Shown here: piece after piece, positions 37,333 through 49,000 of the stretch | How the letters are laid out: each line of letters opens with the position of its first letter | Position numbering within the stretch: position 1 is the stretch's first letter | Assembly (NCBI GenBank): GCA_914767715.1 | Contig: OU612071.1 | Span: 20,084,948 to 20,148,947, forward strand | DNA from: Membranipora membranacea | Lineage: Eukaryota; Bryozoa; Gymnolaemata; Cheilostomatida; Membraniporidae | Direction: 5' to 3' | Length of the DNA stretch: 64,000 nt | Program-made: the position numbers and the translations under genes | Notes under the pieces: generated by a model | Database searches by the model: none | Seen by the model: only the letters and a program-made list of their open reading frames with translations | What the model was told of the DNA's origin: nothing

Positions 37333-37729
37333 TCTGTGCTATGCCACCACCGTTCATAAGTCACAAGGTATGACTGCTGCCGCTGTTGAGGTCCATGCCG
37401 AAGACATGTGGTATCCTGGGTTACTGCCAGTTGCGATTAGCAGGGCGAGCAACCCTCAGTATCTTCAGGTAATCAACTTCAGAAAGAGCCTAGTGATACC
37501 ACCTTCTAAGGCAGTTCTCAAAGCTCTAGAAGAGCCGGCAATGGACCCTATTCGAAACCTCACATGCTGTAGATGCCACGATTTTTCCATAGCGGAACAT
37601 GAATTTGACTTTTGCATGACGGAGAGTGAGGATGAGCTGATGATGGCCTCGGAAAGAGTTCCTCCCACCGAAGCAGCAGCAGTAGCAATCAGTCCAGTCA
37701 GCTTCTCCCAACAGCATGGCAGTAGCTGA
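37333..37729 (+). pseudogene. Pif1-like helicase C-terminal motifs
   Basis: The frame carries LCYATTVHKSQGMTAAAVEV (helicase motif V), then GLLPVAISRASNPQYLQVIN (motif VI with the arginine finger, AISRA). After these come a C-rich patch (LTCCRCHDF) and an acidic tail. Motif order agrees with Pif1. The frame stops at 37729, and the reading appears to pass to the overlapping frame starting 37716, which suggests a frameshift or an unseen splice. Confidence 0.7.
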
Positions 37730-38255
37730 TCTGCTCCTTTCTCAGGCATATCTGTCCCCAGTTACGGATAAACAGAATAGCATTAACTCAGACATCCTCT
37801 TCTTGAAGGACAATATCAACCTTAGATTTATTCATAAGTTCATGGAGGACCAGCTGGAGTGTTTCCATTTGGAAATTCTAGCTGGGAACGTTCAGAACAA
37901 TGTAGCTAATGGTGTCATATTCAGCTCGTTTGCAGAGACAATATTTAAGTTTAAAACCACTGAACTTACAGCAAAGATGGTGGAAGAGAACATTCCCGAT
38001 CAGTATCACTATTACCTGCGTGTCATGTTCTCGTCAATGTGCAACAGGTATCTGAACACTGAGGCTGACCGTCAGCCAGAAAGATCTTCACGTCTCGTCA
38101 GAACTTCTGCTTCTGCGCAACCCTCAACATCTCGTCAAACCTCTGATGCAGCCAGAGGTGTAATACGTAAGATTGGCGGTCGCACAGTGTTCAAGTGCAT
38201 TAAACAGATGTCTCGTCGCCTCAGACAGCCCCATGCAAACTGTGCAAGCGTGTGA
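37716..38255 (+). CDS. unrecognised protein region following the Pif1-like motifs
   Basis: About 180 codons, composition unlike random DNA: LFLKDNINLRFIHKFMEDQL, EENIPDQYHYYLRVMFSSMC, a Ser/Arg-rich linker with SARTSA-like text (residues ~130-155), and VFKCIKQMSRRLRQ. It overlaps the previous frame by 14 bp and the next by about 30 bp. The last codons (NCASV, stop) look wrong. The next frame carries a Cys-X2-Cys motif (PCKLCKR, 38231-38251) that would follow naturally from VFKCIKQMSRRLRQ. I take 37.3-38.7 kb as one original coding unit with two frame changes. Family not recognised. Confidence 0.5.
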   Translation: MAVADLLLSQAYLSPVTDKQNSINSDILFLKDNINLRFIHKFMEDQLECFHLEILAGNVQNNVANGVIFSSFAETIFKFKTTELTAKMVEENIPDQYHYYLRVMFSSMCNRYLNTEADRQPERSSRLVRTSASAQPSTSRQTSDAARGVIRKIGGRTVFKCIKQMSRRLRQPHANCASV

Positions 38256-38725
38256 AGCATGCATTTGAAACTGTGCTTAAAACCTCAGAAAGTGAGGCGA
38301 GGTCAGGCAGGTACCCTGACACAGTGTCGGAGACGGCGATAGGAGACATCAAGGGGACTCGCACACACATTACAGACTCAGCATACGAGCTGTTTCTTCA
38401 GCTGAATGAAGCTAGAGACAGGCGTGAACCCCTTGAGACCGGAATGACAGTGGGTCCTGTCATTTACGATGTAACCTATAACTATCTGCTCAATGATGTG
38501 TGCCTGCAGGAAAAACTGGGTTCACTCTTCCCAGGACAACCTGACCCGATTCTCCTGGAAGAAGTGTGGAGGCTTCTGCTACAGCGCTACCTGCCAGTGG
38601 GAAATAATGAATTTCGGAAGAGAATGCTCAACGCACTACAACAACAGAGGAAGCAGTCTCATCACAGCAAGATGTCCGCTATGGAGCAGACGTCAACAGA
38701 GAAAAGGTCTGCAAGTACTCGTAAG
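38228..38725 (+). CDS. unrecognised region with CxxC motif, C-terminal to helicase
   Basis: Frame from APCKLCKRVKHAFETVL to a donor at 38725/38726 (CGTAAG|GTAAGT). It contains TAIGDIKGTRTHITDSAYEL, VIYDVTYNYLLNDVCLQEKL and LLEEVWRLLLQRYLPVGNNE, a mostly helical prediction by eye, ending in a basic, Ser/Gln-rich linker. PCKLC suggests half of a zinc site; no partner pair is obvious. A conserved-looking companion region of the helicase, function unknown. Confidence 0.5.
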
Positions 38726-39188
38726 GTAAGTTTTTGAAAATACATAGGTAATTTGTATTTAATTACATATTTTTGGTCCACAAAAAAAGGAATTCAAAAA
38801 ATGCTGATGTTAACTTCGCAAAGATTCATCGGAAGAAATTCTTACAATGCATTATCTATTTACGCTGCTATAATCAAAAGTAATAGAACAATACATCCCA
38901 CAAGACATATCTGCTTTGATGGGGGACAAAAAATACTTCCATGCTTGACCTTGCAATCCTGCAGATTTTACAGAGAAAAATAGACAGTAGAAGCAAATCT
39001 TGTTTATATAATTCAGCACAAATCAATCAGAAATCACATGATACCTTATTAAGCTGCTATAAAAATAGATATAATTATATATAGAGATTTCGTATACAAC
39101 ATTCAGATAACGGGCAACAAGATATACTGGTGTTGGTGCATGCCAAAAAATACTGCAAATTTTGACCCTATAATCCTGTTGATGTTAG

Positions 39189-39393
39189 AGAAAACTGAGG
39201 ACGATGACTGCAAAGCTCAATACTGCAAGGTGAGAAGAGGAAAGATGAAGTTACCGGATACGCTTCACTGGATCGAACGCGAGAAATGTCAGGACTGGTA
39301 CCATGTTGTCTGCACTACAATGAAGAAGGGCATAACTCAACAGGAGCTAGCAGCTATTGAATGGCCGTGTATTCGGTGCAACAAAGTACAAAG
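39189..39393 (+). pseudogene. PHD-type zinc finger exon with a lost ligand
   Basis: The plus strand reads DDDCKAQYCK, then LHWIEREKCQDWYHVVCTTM, then WPCIRC, which follows the PHD pattern C..C / W+xCxxCxxWYHxxC / WxCxxC. Where a Cys is expected (WIxC) there is Arg (WIER), so one zinc ligand is missing. The exon ends in a donor (ACAAAG|GTATGT at 39393/39394), but no further exon is seen before the convergent transposase gene. PHD fingers bind histone tails; several transposases and helicase-bearing elements carry them. Confidence 0.6.
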
Positions 39394-41760
39394 GTATGTG
39401 AATATTAATCACAGCTAAAAAACAAATATAATAAATGAATAATGCTAAATACATAGTCTTAGCGTCAGCCTACCTTGGTTACACTTTTGATCTAAAGCTC
39501 TTTTTGGCGAGAATGTGGTAGGGATGTGCCCCCCCCCCCTACTGACGCGGATGAGCTGGCATTCCTTTTTGAGGAGCGCTGCAGCTCAGTTGTCATGATG
39601 ATCGTGTTTATCGCCTTGCTGTATGCAAGGATGGACGGGTTTGTGTTGGCTCCGTTGCAGCGGCCTCTTTGTGAGGAGAACATGTTTTCAATAACATCAC
39701 TGTTCATAATGGAAGCCTCGACTCGTGCTCCAGGATGTGACTTCAGGATTTGTTTTGTGACGAACTGAAATCCATGGACTGTAGAACGCAGGTCTTCATA
39801 CGCCTCTTGAGTAATGAAGGACCTAACAAAAGTTATGATAGTGGTTATATTAATGTGACTGCAGGAATAATTGAGTCTTGAGAATTTCAGCCCAGCTGTC
39901 ATCGTACAGGGGTACAGCTATGATGTTATTGATATTGTGTCGCCTCTCTATTATTAGATAGGATGATATAAATGATGTTATGGTCAGTATGTCCCAATAT
40001 GTGTTCATACCGATGTTTAGCAACGTCTTTGGATCTTTAACCTCATTCTATATTTTTTTAATACGGTGAAATCAGACATACTTGGGGTCTCCTTTGGTAT
40101 GGTTATACCAATCTGTAAAGAATTGCAGAGCCTGCAAGTTTTCCGCGAACCGAGCATCATCCACCGAGACATAAGATACTGTCGATAGTAGTTTCTCCGT
40201 CAGCACGGCCATGTTTTGTAATCCCTGTATGGTTAGATTTAGGTCTGTCCTCTTGGACTCCTGCTGGTACATCTTTAAAACATAATACAGTTTAGAGTGT
40301 AATAGTGCTCGGTTTGACATTGGTAGAAGACTCCTAGACATTTCATGCACCAAAGTGCCTCGATATTTAAATAAGCCGCCATTTTGGTAGGCCATATGAA
40401 GAACTGCATTGGTTGCACAGCAAATCCACTGCATGTTATCTGATAAACTCATACTATGCCACTCAATTCCTGTCATCTCAACAACAGTTCTACCATATTC
40501 GATAATGGCAATGATATTTCTGTAATTTTAGTGGGGAATTGCATAAGTGTTGTAATATCATAGATAAGTCAGTTTTTAGGCAAGGACGGCGAATTTTCAT
40601 ATTCAACCACCTGTATTGCTGTTTTGTTTGCAGCAATTAAATGATGCTTCTAGGAGATTGAAGAAATAGCTATGACTATTATCTGAAAACATACTGGCAT
40701 ACCTTCATAAGATGCAGCATATCCTTGTCCATAGTTTGGAAGGCGAGGTGGTTACGCATCTTACCGCTGTCAGTAACGAATATATGCTCATTAGTGAGCT
40801 TATAGTGTAATCTCATGCTGTTGGATTCGTCATCCCATTTATATGCGTCTTCCCAGTGGTCCCAGACGCAGATGTCTGCTCCCCATCTCAGTCTCCTCTC
40901 TGCATTGGGCGTGTTATGGAGTTAAGCATAGAATTTCTGATTTTTTTTATCCCATGCTGAAATTTTAACAATTGATAATATCAGTTATGTTTTCTACTGG
41001 TTCCACATTCTGACTAACACTATTAAGATGTCACAAACAGGTTGCTTACTCATTTTTAAACCTTTGACCACTTGTAGCATTCGAACCATATTCAGTAGAC
41101 CCATTGACTGGTTGTGTCGAAATTTTTTGGTCACCCTGAAATCTATTTCCATTTCAAGGCCCCATTGCCCTGATCAAATATCATGTACAGACCAGTATCT
41201 TCTCCTGCATTACAGTTTATCCTTTTGTACCATGTAGCCAAAATGCTAGCGGCAGTGAGTCAAAGTAAAGTGATATTTGCTTAATATTATATTTATAGTA
41301 ATATTCAGAACAATATTCAATAAATTTTATACCCATCAATATTAAACATGATCAACTACGCTGTATAATCTTTATGCACTATCAAGCTGATATCATCAAC
41401 ATACTATCACAGGGAAATTTCTCTTTCATAACATCAAGTTAAATCATTGCCATCTCAACAACAACGTAACAATCATCTTGAAACACTTACACATGGATCC
41501 ATCACAGCAGCTACCTCCTGTGATGGCCTGTTTGGGTTTGTATCAAACCTGTGTTAATGAATTGGAGCAGGGACTTCCCTGATTGGAGACAAGTGATATA
41601 ATTATTATTGATTATTGGGAAATGCCTACTCCTGTGCAATGCGAACTAAGGGAAAGAGTATTGCTAACTATTTACATAATCTTTTGCACCTAACAATGTC
41701 AGAACTATGAACATCATTATATTACTTTCATCTTTCGGTGCATATTGTTGAAGGAGTACA

Positions 41761-43050
41761 ACCAGAGACTATAGATAATGGGACCTTCCACTTGCCATGA
41801 TAACGTATATAACCGATGCGAACACATTGAAAATTAGGCTCCTTTTCAGGTGGTAATCGCTTGGAGGTAAGCGTACCCAGTGCTATGAATTTACCATCAA
41901 AAATTGACAAGGTGAATGCTTTAGTTGTTTATTTTATAAGTACATTCCCACAAAACTTTCAATAATATCAACTGGGCCAAATGAAATCTAAGAGGTGACT
42001 TTTATATAAAATACAGGCATCAAAGAATTAAAATACTTTGTGAATGATAAAACATTTTGGTAATGTAGCCCCCCCCCCCCCCATATATAAACACAATTGA
42101 ATATTCAATGTGAAAATAGTTAAATGTGAACATGCACTGATGATATATTCTCCAGTTCTGGTGACTGTATTGAATTCATCAGTCAGGACAGCACAAAAAT
42201 TTTCTATAGCATAGGTCCGAGAAAAGTATCATCCTCAAAAAATCTAAGTTTTCCCGTTTAAAGTCAGCATATTGCTGATTCTTGCCTGAAGATAAATGTG
42301 CTTCAAACTGCTCTGAATCTGTCTATGAAGCCCAAACAAGTTTTCAAGGCGATTTGTAAAAAAAAGCTTTTCATATCCCCAACCATCCCACAATAGCTTT
42401 GAGGCAGAGAGGGAGGTCTTCTATCTCTTGATGCAGTAATTTCTTTACATTTTGTCAGTATTGAATTGTATTGTCAGTATGAATCTGCTGACGATGCACT
42501 TTACTCCGATGCCATTCTTATTTCATTTTTGAATGCGTGTGTATGGTTGGTCCTAGTCACCATGAGTAATTTTTTTTATATTATTATCTTAGCGCAAATA
42601 TTAACAAGCGATGCTATCCAAACAAAAAGAAGGCCTCTTCTTGCCCTCACACATGAAAATTTTGTCCGTGAAACTCATCACAACAGCTAACCTATGTCAG
42701 GCCATCATTGCATTGCAGTGGGCAACTGTGATGGATTATACTGCACAGCCCCCTTACTTTCTCACAAAAAATAATACAGGCCTGTATAATATAAATCCCT
42801 GGCTAAGAATGCAATAACAAGTTGATAGTGACTTTGTTGCTGTCTGATCTGGTTTTGTCATCAAGATTGTGGTTATTTTGCCTCAAATAACTTAGGTGAA
42901 AAAAACCTGAAACTTTATTGATAAACCCATTGCTGTCAAGGCAGCAGCGCTAACTTTACAACCAGACGTGGGCGTGACCGTCAAATAACGCTGATTGGCT
43001 ATTCGCATTTTATGTGCAAGTGGAAGGTCTCTATATCTATAGTCTCTGGT
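41761..43050. mobile_element. TIR-bounded element nested in a transposase intron
   Basis: ACCAGAGACTATAGATA...GGACCTTCCACTTGC at 41761-41796 is the inverted complement of GCAAGTGGAAGGTC...TATCTATAGTCTCTGGT at about 43017-43050, with two or three differences over ~36 bp. Each end is flanked by ACA, a possible 3-bp target duplication. The interior has no recognised coding region, so it is non-autonomous. It sits between transposase exons 43353-43190 and 40956-40703. Confidence 0.55.
42069..42082. repeat. poly-C tract
   Basis: 14 C in a row. Comparable C tracts lie at about 39530-39539 and 45721-45732, all inside the helicase/transposase locus. Confidence 0.8.
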
Positions 43051-46035
43051 ACAACTAAATACCACCAATATGTCAATAGAAAAACAGACTGTGGAAACGC
43101 TGCCAATGCCATGTCTCTACACTCCTGGCCTTTGTGCAAGACTTACAATTACAACCGAAAACTATATTGAGGAAATAACAATAACACACCTTAAAATCGT
43201 AGTGGTCTAGCTTGTCCACCGCCTCCCAAACAATCTCCATCAACTCTGCTGCATGAGCTTCTGTGGTGCAGAAGTAGGTGACAGGCCACTTAAAACCGGT
43301 GTAACCAAGGAACACAAATTGCAGGACATGTGTGGCTAGGTTTCTGAATCCGCCTAGAATGAAATGCTTTTGATTTATTATGCTATTGAGCCTGTCTAGC
43401 AATAGCATAAACACTGGTCATGAGACACAAAATTAATAGGTGGGACTCAACATACATCACGCTGAGATTGCAGAATAATGCAGACTAAAGCAGAATTGAA
43501 AAAAAAAAAGATTTCTGCAAGTCTTTCAATGCAAAGCGCTGTCATTGAATTGCTTTGCTTACCCTGTCTTCTGTATCGATACATTCCATCAGCAGAACCA
43601 TATTCTGTCATGCCATATAGTCTGGAGTTGGCAGCTGCGGAATCAGCTTGCAAATCCTCCTAAAGCAACATAAAATTATAGGAATAGCAGAAGGGAACAC
43701 GTGAGAATATGATGAAAGTGATAGAAAATGAAAGTTATCAGATATCATGGCGGACTAGTCTTGCCCCACGGCCCACAAAGAAGGGCCGCAGGGCAAGGCT
43801 AATGGCAGCCCTGTTGTCACTCGGTGTATCACCTACATTATGATATTTTCGCATATAGAACGGTGCTTTTCAAGGCGCAAGAATCATGCAGTATTAAGGA
43901 AATGGTGCAAGCATTCCACAAACCTGAATCTGGACTTCATCGAACACGATGAAGCCAGTTCGCCCTCTGGCTGATAGTCTGCGCCTGTCTGCCTCCAGCA
44001 GCATCCAGTGCAGGTTTTCGTGGTTTAATCCTGGAGTTTGTGAAACATAGTTCTTTATCTTCTGCAAGTGTTTTGGATGTGGAACTTTTAGGGTACCAGC
44101 CTTCCGCCTGTTGCTGTAACTTTGTGGAGATCTTGTGTTCATATCCAGAGATGTCTGGAATACGCTGAAAAAAAATTATTAAGAAAATGCATTGTCTCAC
44201 CATGTGCACATTAAGCGTTGCTATTCTAAGTGAAACCAAATTTCTGGCGTCATCTTAGTAAAAATGATAATAAATGATGTTATCACTACCCTATGCAATA
44301 TTAAGTCTATATCAAAAAGAGGATTGTCTGAATACATAGGATGCAACAAGCGTCATATATTAATCACAGTCCTCTCGAGGCAACAGTATTTTTGTCAGAA
44401 AGTGTATATCTTGACTTACCTTATGCTCCATCGACGATATTTCCCACAATTTTTTAGCTGTTGCGAAAAGAAGTGCTTCCACTGTTCATCCTGCTGTAGC
44501 TCTGCAGGAAGCAGATCCTCCCAAGAGACGGCTGGTACTGGAGCTGGGGTGGTTTCGGTGCACGACAGGTTGTTCTTCTGTTTCTGATTCATCGTCTGAG
44601 GTAAATGGTATGTAGTCCTCATCCCCCTGGTCATCATCTCCACCTTCATCACCACTTTCTGAATCTGGTCAATTCACACACACACATAGTTCGATGAGGG
44701 TCAACATGGTAACATATTATGAATAATTGAAAAGCTTAGCATGGTTTCCCGACATAAACCCAAAGTCTCACTACTTCACTACTCGAGATCATGGATTAAA
44801 TAGCCTCAAAGTAGGATCAATGGATCTCAGCAAAATATAAATTCTTCTATCCAAGTTTAAAAAGGAGATCTGGCGTTCAATAATGCTCATGTTTGTATCA
44901 TACTGCATAATCTCAAATCCAGTTCAGCCTTGCTCTATTAACAAATGAATAACAAATGAATAAATGCCCTCTTCCCTCACCGTGATCAGTGTCTCCGTCG
45001 CTGGGAGCAGGGTTTGAACAGTCACTGTCATTCGCCGTTGTTTCAGCTTTCTGAGGCGGAGGAGGTGTTGTTGCCGTCGGCTGACTGACATTAATAACTT
45101 CTCCAAGTGCTTTGCGTGGTAGACAACGCTACATAAAAATAAATTCAACAGTTGCAGTTCTCAGACCAGAGCGACAGCTTTAGGTAATTGTGGGTAACTG
45201 AACAATGGTGCCAAACATAATTGTATCCTGAAAACTGTGAGCCGTCGCTTCATTGCAAGTGGGTAGCCGACTACAAGTTACAATTTTGCAATAACAAAAT
45301 AATTCTTATGAATGATTGCTCCTTGTATGTAAACAGTCAAAGCACTTTCTTGCATACTCTACTCAACAAATACACTGGATCAATGGAAGATGATAGTAAA
45401 ATCTGGTCAGAACAATTTGAATGTTCTCAAAACACAAGACTGGAATAGAGAGTAGCATGGGATGTCTTTATATGAGGATGGTCAAATAAAATGCCTGGCT
45501 TGCCCCTATATGGAATTCAAAAGTTTTCGGTGTATGGTACATATCAGTATGTTTGTATTGGAATTACTTTTGTCTGAAATTTTACCGGTTAGCCAGAGTG
45601 AATTATTGTATACAATCCATTTACAACGTAGACGTAACCCATTTGTTGGCACCCTTTTTTTGTGTGTTTTTTTCTCTAATGGAATTTCTTTACACTTTTT
45701 ACTTTAGACCACCATTGCATCCCCCCCCCCCCACTTAGATTGACAACTTTACCTTAACATATCCATGGTCGGAGGAATTGCTTTGTGTCTGGCTCTGGTT
45801 GTATGTGTGGTCTACACTTGTTTGTGGATTGCTTCCCACTTTCATCAGTCCCACAAACACTTGCCGGGTACCCACCTTCACAATATACCTCCGTTGGATA
45901 GACACGGCAGGAAATTCCTACAGAGAATAGCATATTTTGGTGTTTCCTTCCACATACATCTTTTATCTATCAGAATCAAAATTATTCAACAGTCATTATT
46001 TTATTTTACATAATATTGATTACAATTAATCTGGC

Positions 46036-46041
46036 TTTATT
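46036..46041 (-). promoter_or_regulatory. poly(A) signal of the 46-55 kb gene
   Basis: AATAAA on the minus strand 18 bp beyond the stop at 46060-46062. A second AATAAA follows about 35 bp further on. Supports this as the real 3' end. Confidence 0.5.
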
Positions 46042-46059
46042 GCCCAGACGAATTTTCTT

Positions 46060-49000
46060 TTATTTCACGGAAGCAAATTTGTCCATGATCCCATAGATGC
46101 ACTTTTGAGCGGCATCATACTCAATGTGAAACACAAAGAAAAGCATGAATGCCACTCTCAGTGCATCTATGAGATTATTGGCAGGAATATAGTGAGCGCC
46201 AGGAATCACCACACCATACCGGCATTGATATAAAGATATCATAATGATCTCTAAACCGGCCGACATGGTTGTGGGATCCTTGTCGCTCACTATCTTCAGT
46301 ATACTCGGCTTCCTTCCGATGTCTGAAATCACCTCTGAGAACGCTTCTACAACAAACAGAACAACATAGTTAAAATAAAACTTAAGGGGAGAATTATAAT
46401 TAACACAAACTACATATTAATCTCATTGAAATATCTGAGGATGAAACCATAGTATTTTCGGCACACAAGAAGAAAGAGTTCACAAGCTATGAGTTAGTTT
46501 GTCTAGGAAGTCTTAGTACCAATTTTCATCATTTGTAAGCAAGACCATGCTCAATGGAATCTTGCAGACCATGAGGTTGAGTTTTTGTACAATTATCTGC
46601 TGCCAATGCTTTGAGGAGACTATAAATTTGTCAACAATTGTGGCTACCAATATAGATACAAATATAAATTGCATTGTACAAATGTGCGGTGATCTCTTAA
46701 ATTCCAACAGTTTGCCAGTGCAATACTCTCAGAGATTTTGTCTAACTAAGCGACTTACCAATCGTATCAACACCGGCAAGCCATCATGCCATATAGCTCG
46801 CAAAATCCTCCTCTTTGAAACTGGGGTGAATCCTGCAGAACTCTAGTTGTATCTAAAATGAGAAAAATTGAATAGTGTTGTGCATGTCTTCATATCACCT
46901 ATTGTTTAGTAAATAACTAAAAAATATCCTGTTTAAACCACAAAACATAATATAATGTTTGAAGATAAAACTTTTATAGAAAGTTGTCTGCCCTTGTCAC
47001 ATGCAAAGACAACTCCCATGACGGATGACAACACTGACATTATACTAATAATATTACTGGTCCGACGCTGCAAGTGAACTGAACAACTACTATGTCGTGT
47101 TTCATCCAATAGACTTGCTTTGGGAGTAACTGATGAATCGGGAATTCGCTCATGCTAATGTCCGTTAGGATTTGCCATAAAAGTCAATAAATCCAGCATA
47201 CTTTTGCTTTATCCTTATGAATCGATATGGTTACAGTTCGTGGTACTCTCATCTTCGATAAATAAACATTACTTATTCTGATGTCAGACCACTTACAACA
47301 ACACATATGTACTGAACATTGATGAATTACATAGGTACAGACCTCTATTGGCTGGCGGGTGAGGATAGGAAACTTTCCCACTAAATGGTCAAATCTTTTG
47401 TCGTCACGATCCAATTTCCCCATCATGTTCCTTTGCACCTCTCTGTATGCAGTCTCAGTTGAGAGCCTTTCAACTGAAAACAAGATATAAGGAGAATAAA
47501 ATAGCAGCATGAGCAAAATACTGTGAATTATATTGATTAACATCCATCCATACACAGCCCTCAGTAGTAGGAGTAGGAGGAAGCTCAGTTGGTTAGAGTG
47601 CCTGCCCTCTGACGCGCAGTTGTTGGATATCCACGCTGCAGTCTACCGACTACTGGGCTCAATTGACGCCCCAGGTATGCTCCGACCTACCTGCAAACTG
47701 AGAGCAACTTGGCAACGAATATGGCAGCCGCGCCCTTAAGGCACCCTTATTTTTCAGTCTTCAGACAGAGACAAAAACTTGCCATGTTAGCCAACATTTT
47801 AACCTACACGAGATGCCAAGCATAGCGACAAAATCTCAAGAGTTTTTAGAGTTAAAAAAACTCCATCTGACTGCAATCATTGAAGTTGTGATGAAAGAGT
47901 ACTGACTTACCTAATTCCTCGTATTCTTCCTCTCCTACCTCAGGCTGAGTCTCCTCTGTTGCCTCTTGGGGTGTTGCCTTGCGGCAATTTGTTGAGAGGG
48001 ACTTTCGGTACTTTCTATTCTTAAAAAGCATATATAATATGCCGTCCTGTCGGGGATATTCGATAAATAACATCTCCTGAAAATAAACCACAACATTTTC
48101 AGTCAATCAGCGAAATGAGTTTAACGTAGACTCAATTGCGCCGTGTTTTCATCGAGCTACAACTACTGCCCTCTGAACAGGGGAGCAATAACAAAAAATA
48201 ATCACTACTTCAGTTTTATGTAAGTTGCTTTCCTTTTTTATTGAGCAGATAGCTTCTGATCATACAGTTTTAATGTATTAAAAAAGGGACTTTTCTCATA
48301 ACTTTACATGAGACTTTCATTGTGTGATGATTGCATATAGTTCTTTATATTTACAATATGGTATGCAATTAGAAACATTACAGTCTTCAGCCCTAAGCGT
48401 TATTTGTTGCCAAGGCGGTGAGGCAACCATCACTGGAATCCTGACAAAGGTGAATAGTCAGTTAAATACCTTGGGATTCTCACCCGAGACCCTGCATTTG
48501 TCTGAGCTACCTTGGACTCAACGACGTGAAGTCTTATAGTGGGTATCGATACTATTTAGCATATAACAGAACTGCACTTACATGTCCACTCGGTGTGTCT
48601 TTATTGTCACCGAGAGAAGGAAAATTCACTACCAGCGATCTTGCGAGATAAAATTTTACCATTATTCCAATATCACTATAACATGACTAATTACATCTCA
48701 AGTATTGATCTCAGTATGCACCAAATATTGGAATAGTTTTTAAATCGTTAATGGCTAATCGTCTAACCACTATGACTCTATCATGTTGAATAGCAACCCC
48801 CAACACAGATACATAACTAGTTAAATGAGCGATGATTCAATATTATAAAATAAATAACTCGAAATATTCAAGATTAGTTAAAAGTGAAATACACCCTGCT
48901 ATGTTGGTTGCATATTATGGAACTAATCGAACTAATCAACTGGTTTTCGAGGGAAAGAGTATAATACAGGAAGATTAATATTAAAAATCCAAACTGGTTT

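Larger units (their letters stand above)
39492..45128 (-). pseudogene. P-element/THAP9-like DNA transposase, multi-exon, broken
   Basis: Exons (minus): 45128-44981, 44664-44420, 44164-43924, 43659-43563, 43353-43190, 40956-40703, 40476-40082 and 39822-39492. Junction phases agree where both sides were found. Family landmarks in order: an acidic, Ser-rich N-part; GTLKVPHPKHLQKIKN (P-type LP.PS..R.W region); GFIVFDEVQIQ with the first catalytic Asp; ATHVLQFVFLGYTGFKWPVT (RNase H-like core); HGIKKIRNSML (P-type PHLIK..RN); HYKLTNEHIF; and SDVIENMFSSQRGRCNG with the final catalytic Glu. No THAP domain found. Breaks: the acidic frame and the SWEDLLPAELQQ frame are out of register in exon 2 (about 44560), and a shift lies after IRNSML (about 40917). 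An exon with the second Asp is missing or tiny (candidate 41527-41491). It codes for cut-and-paste transposition; this copy is probably dead. Confidence 0.75.

Noticed and set aside
36475-39393. Helitron call for the Pif1-containing locus
   Set aside because: No Rep/HUH nuclease motif and no recognised TC or CTRR-hairpin ends; Pif1 motifs alone do not define a Helitron.
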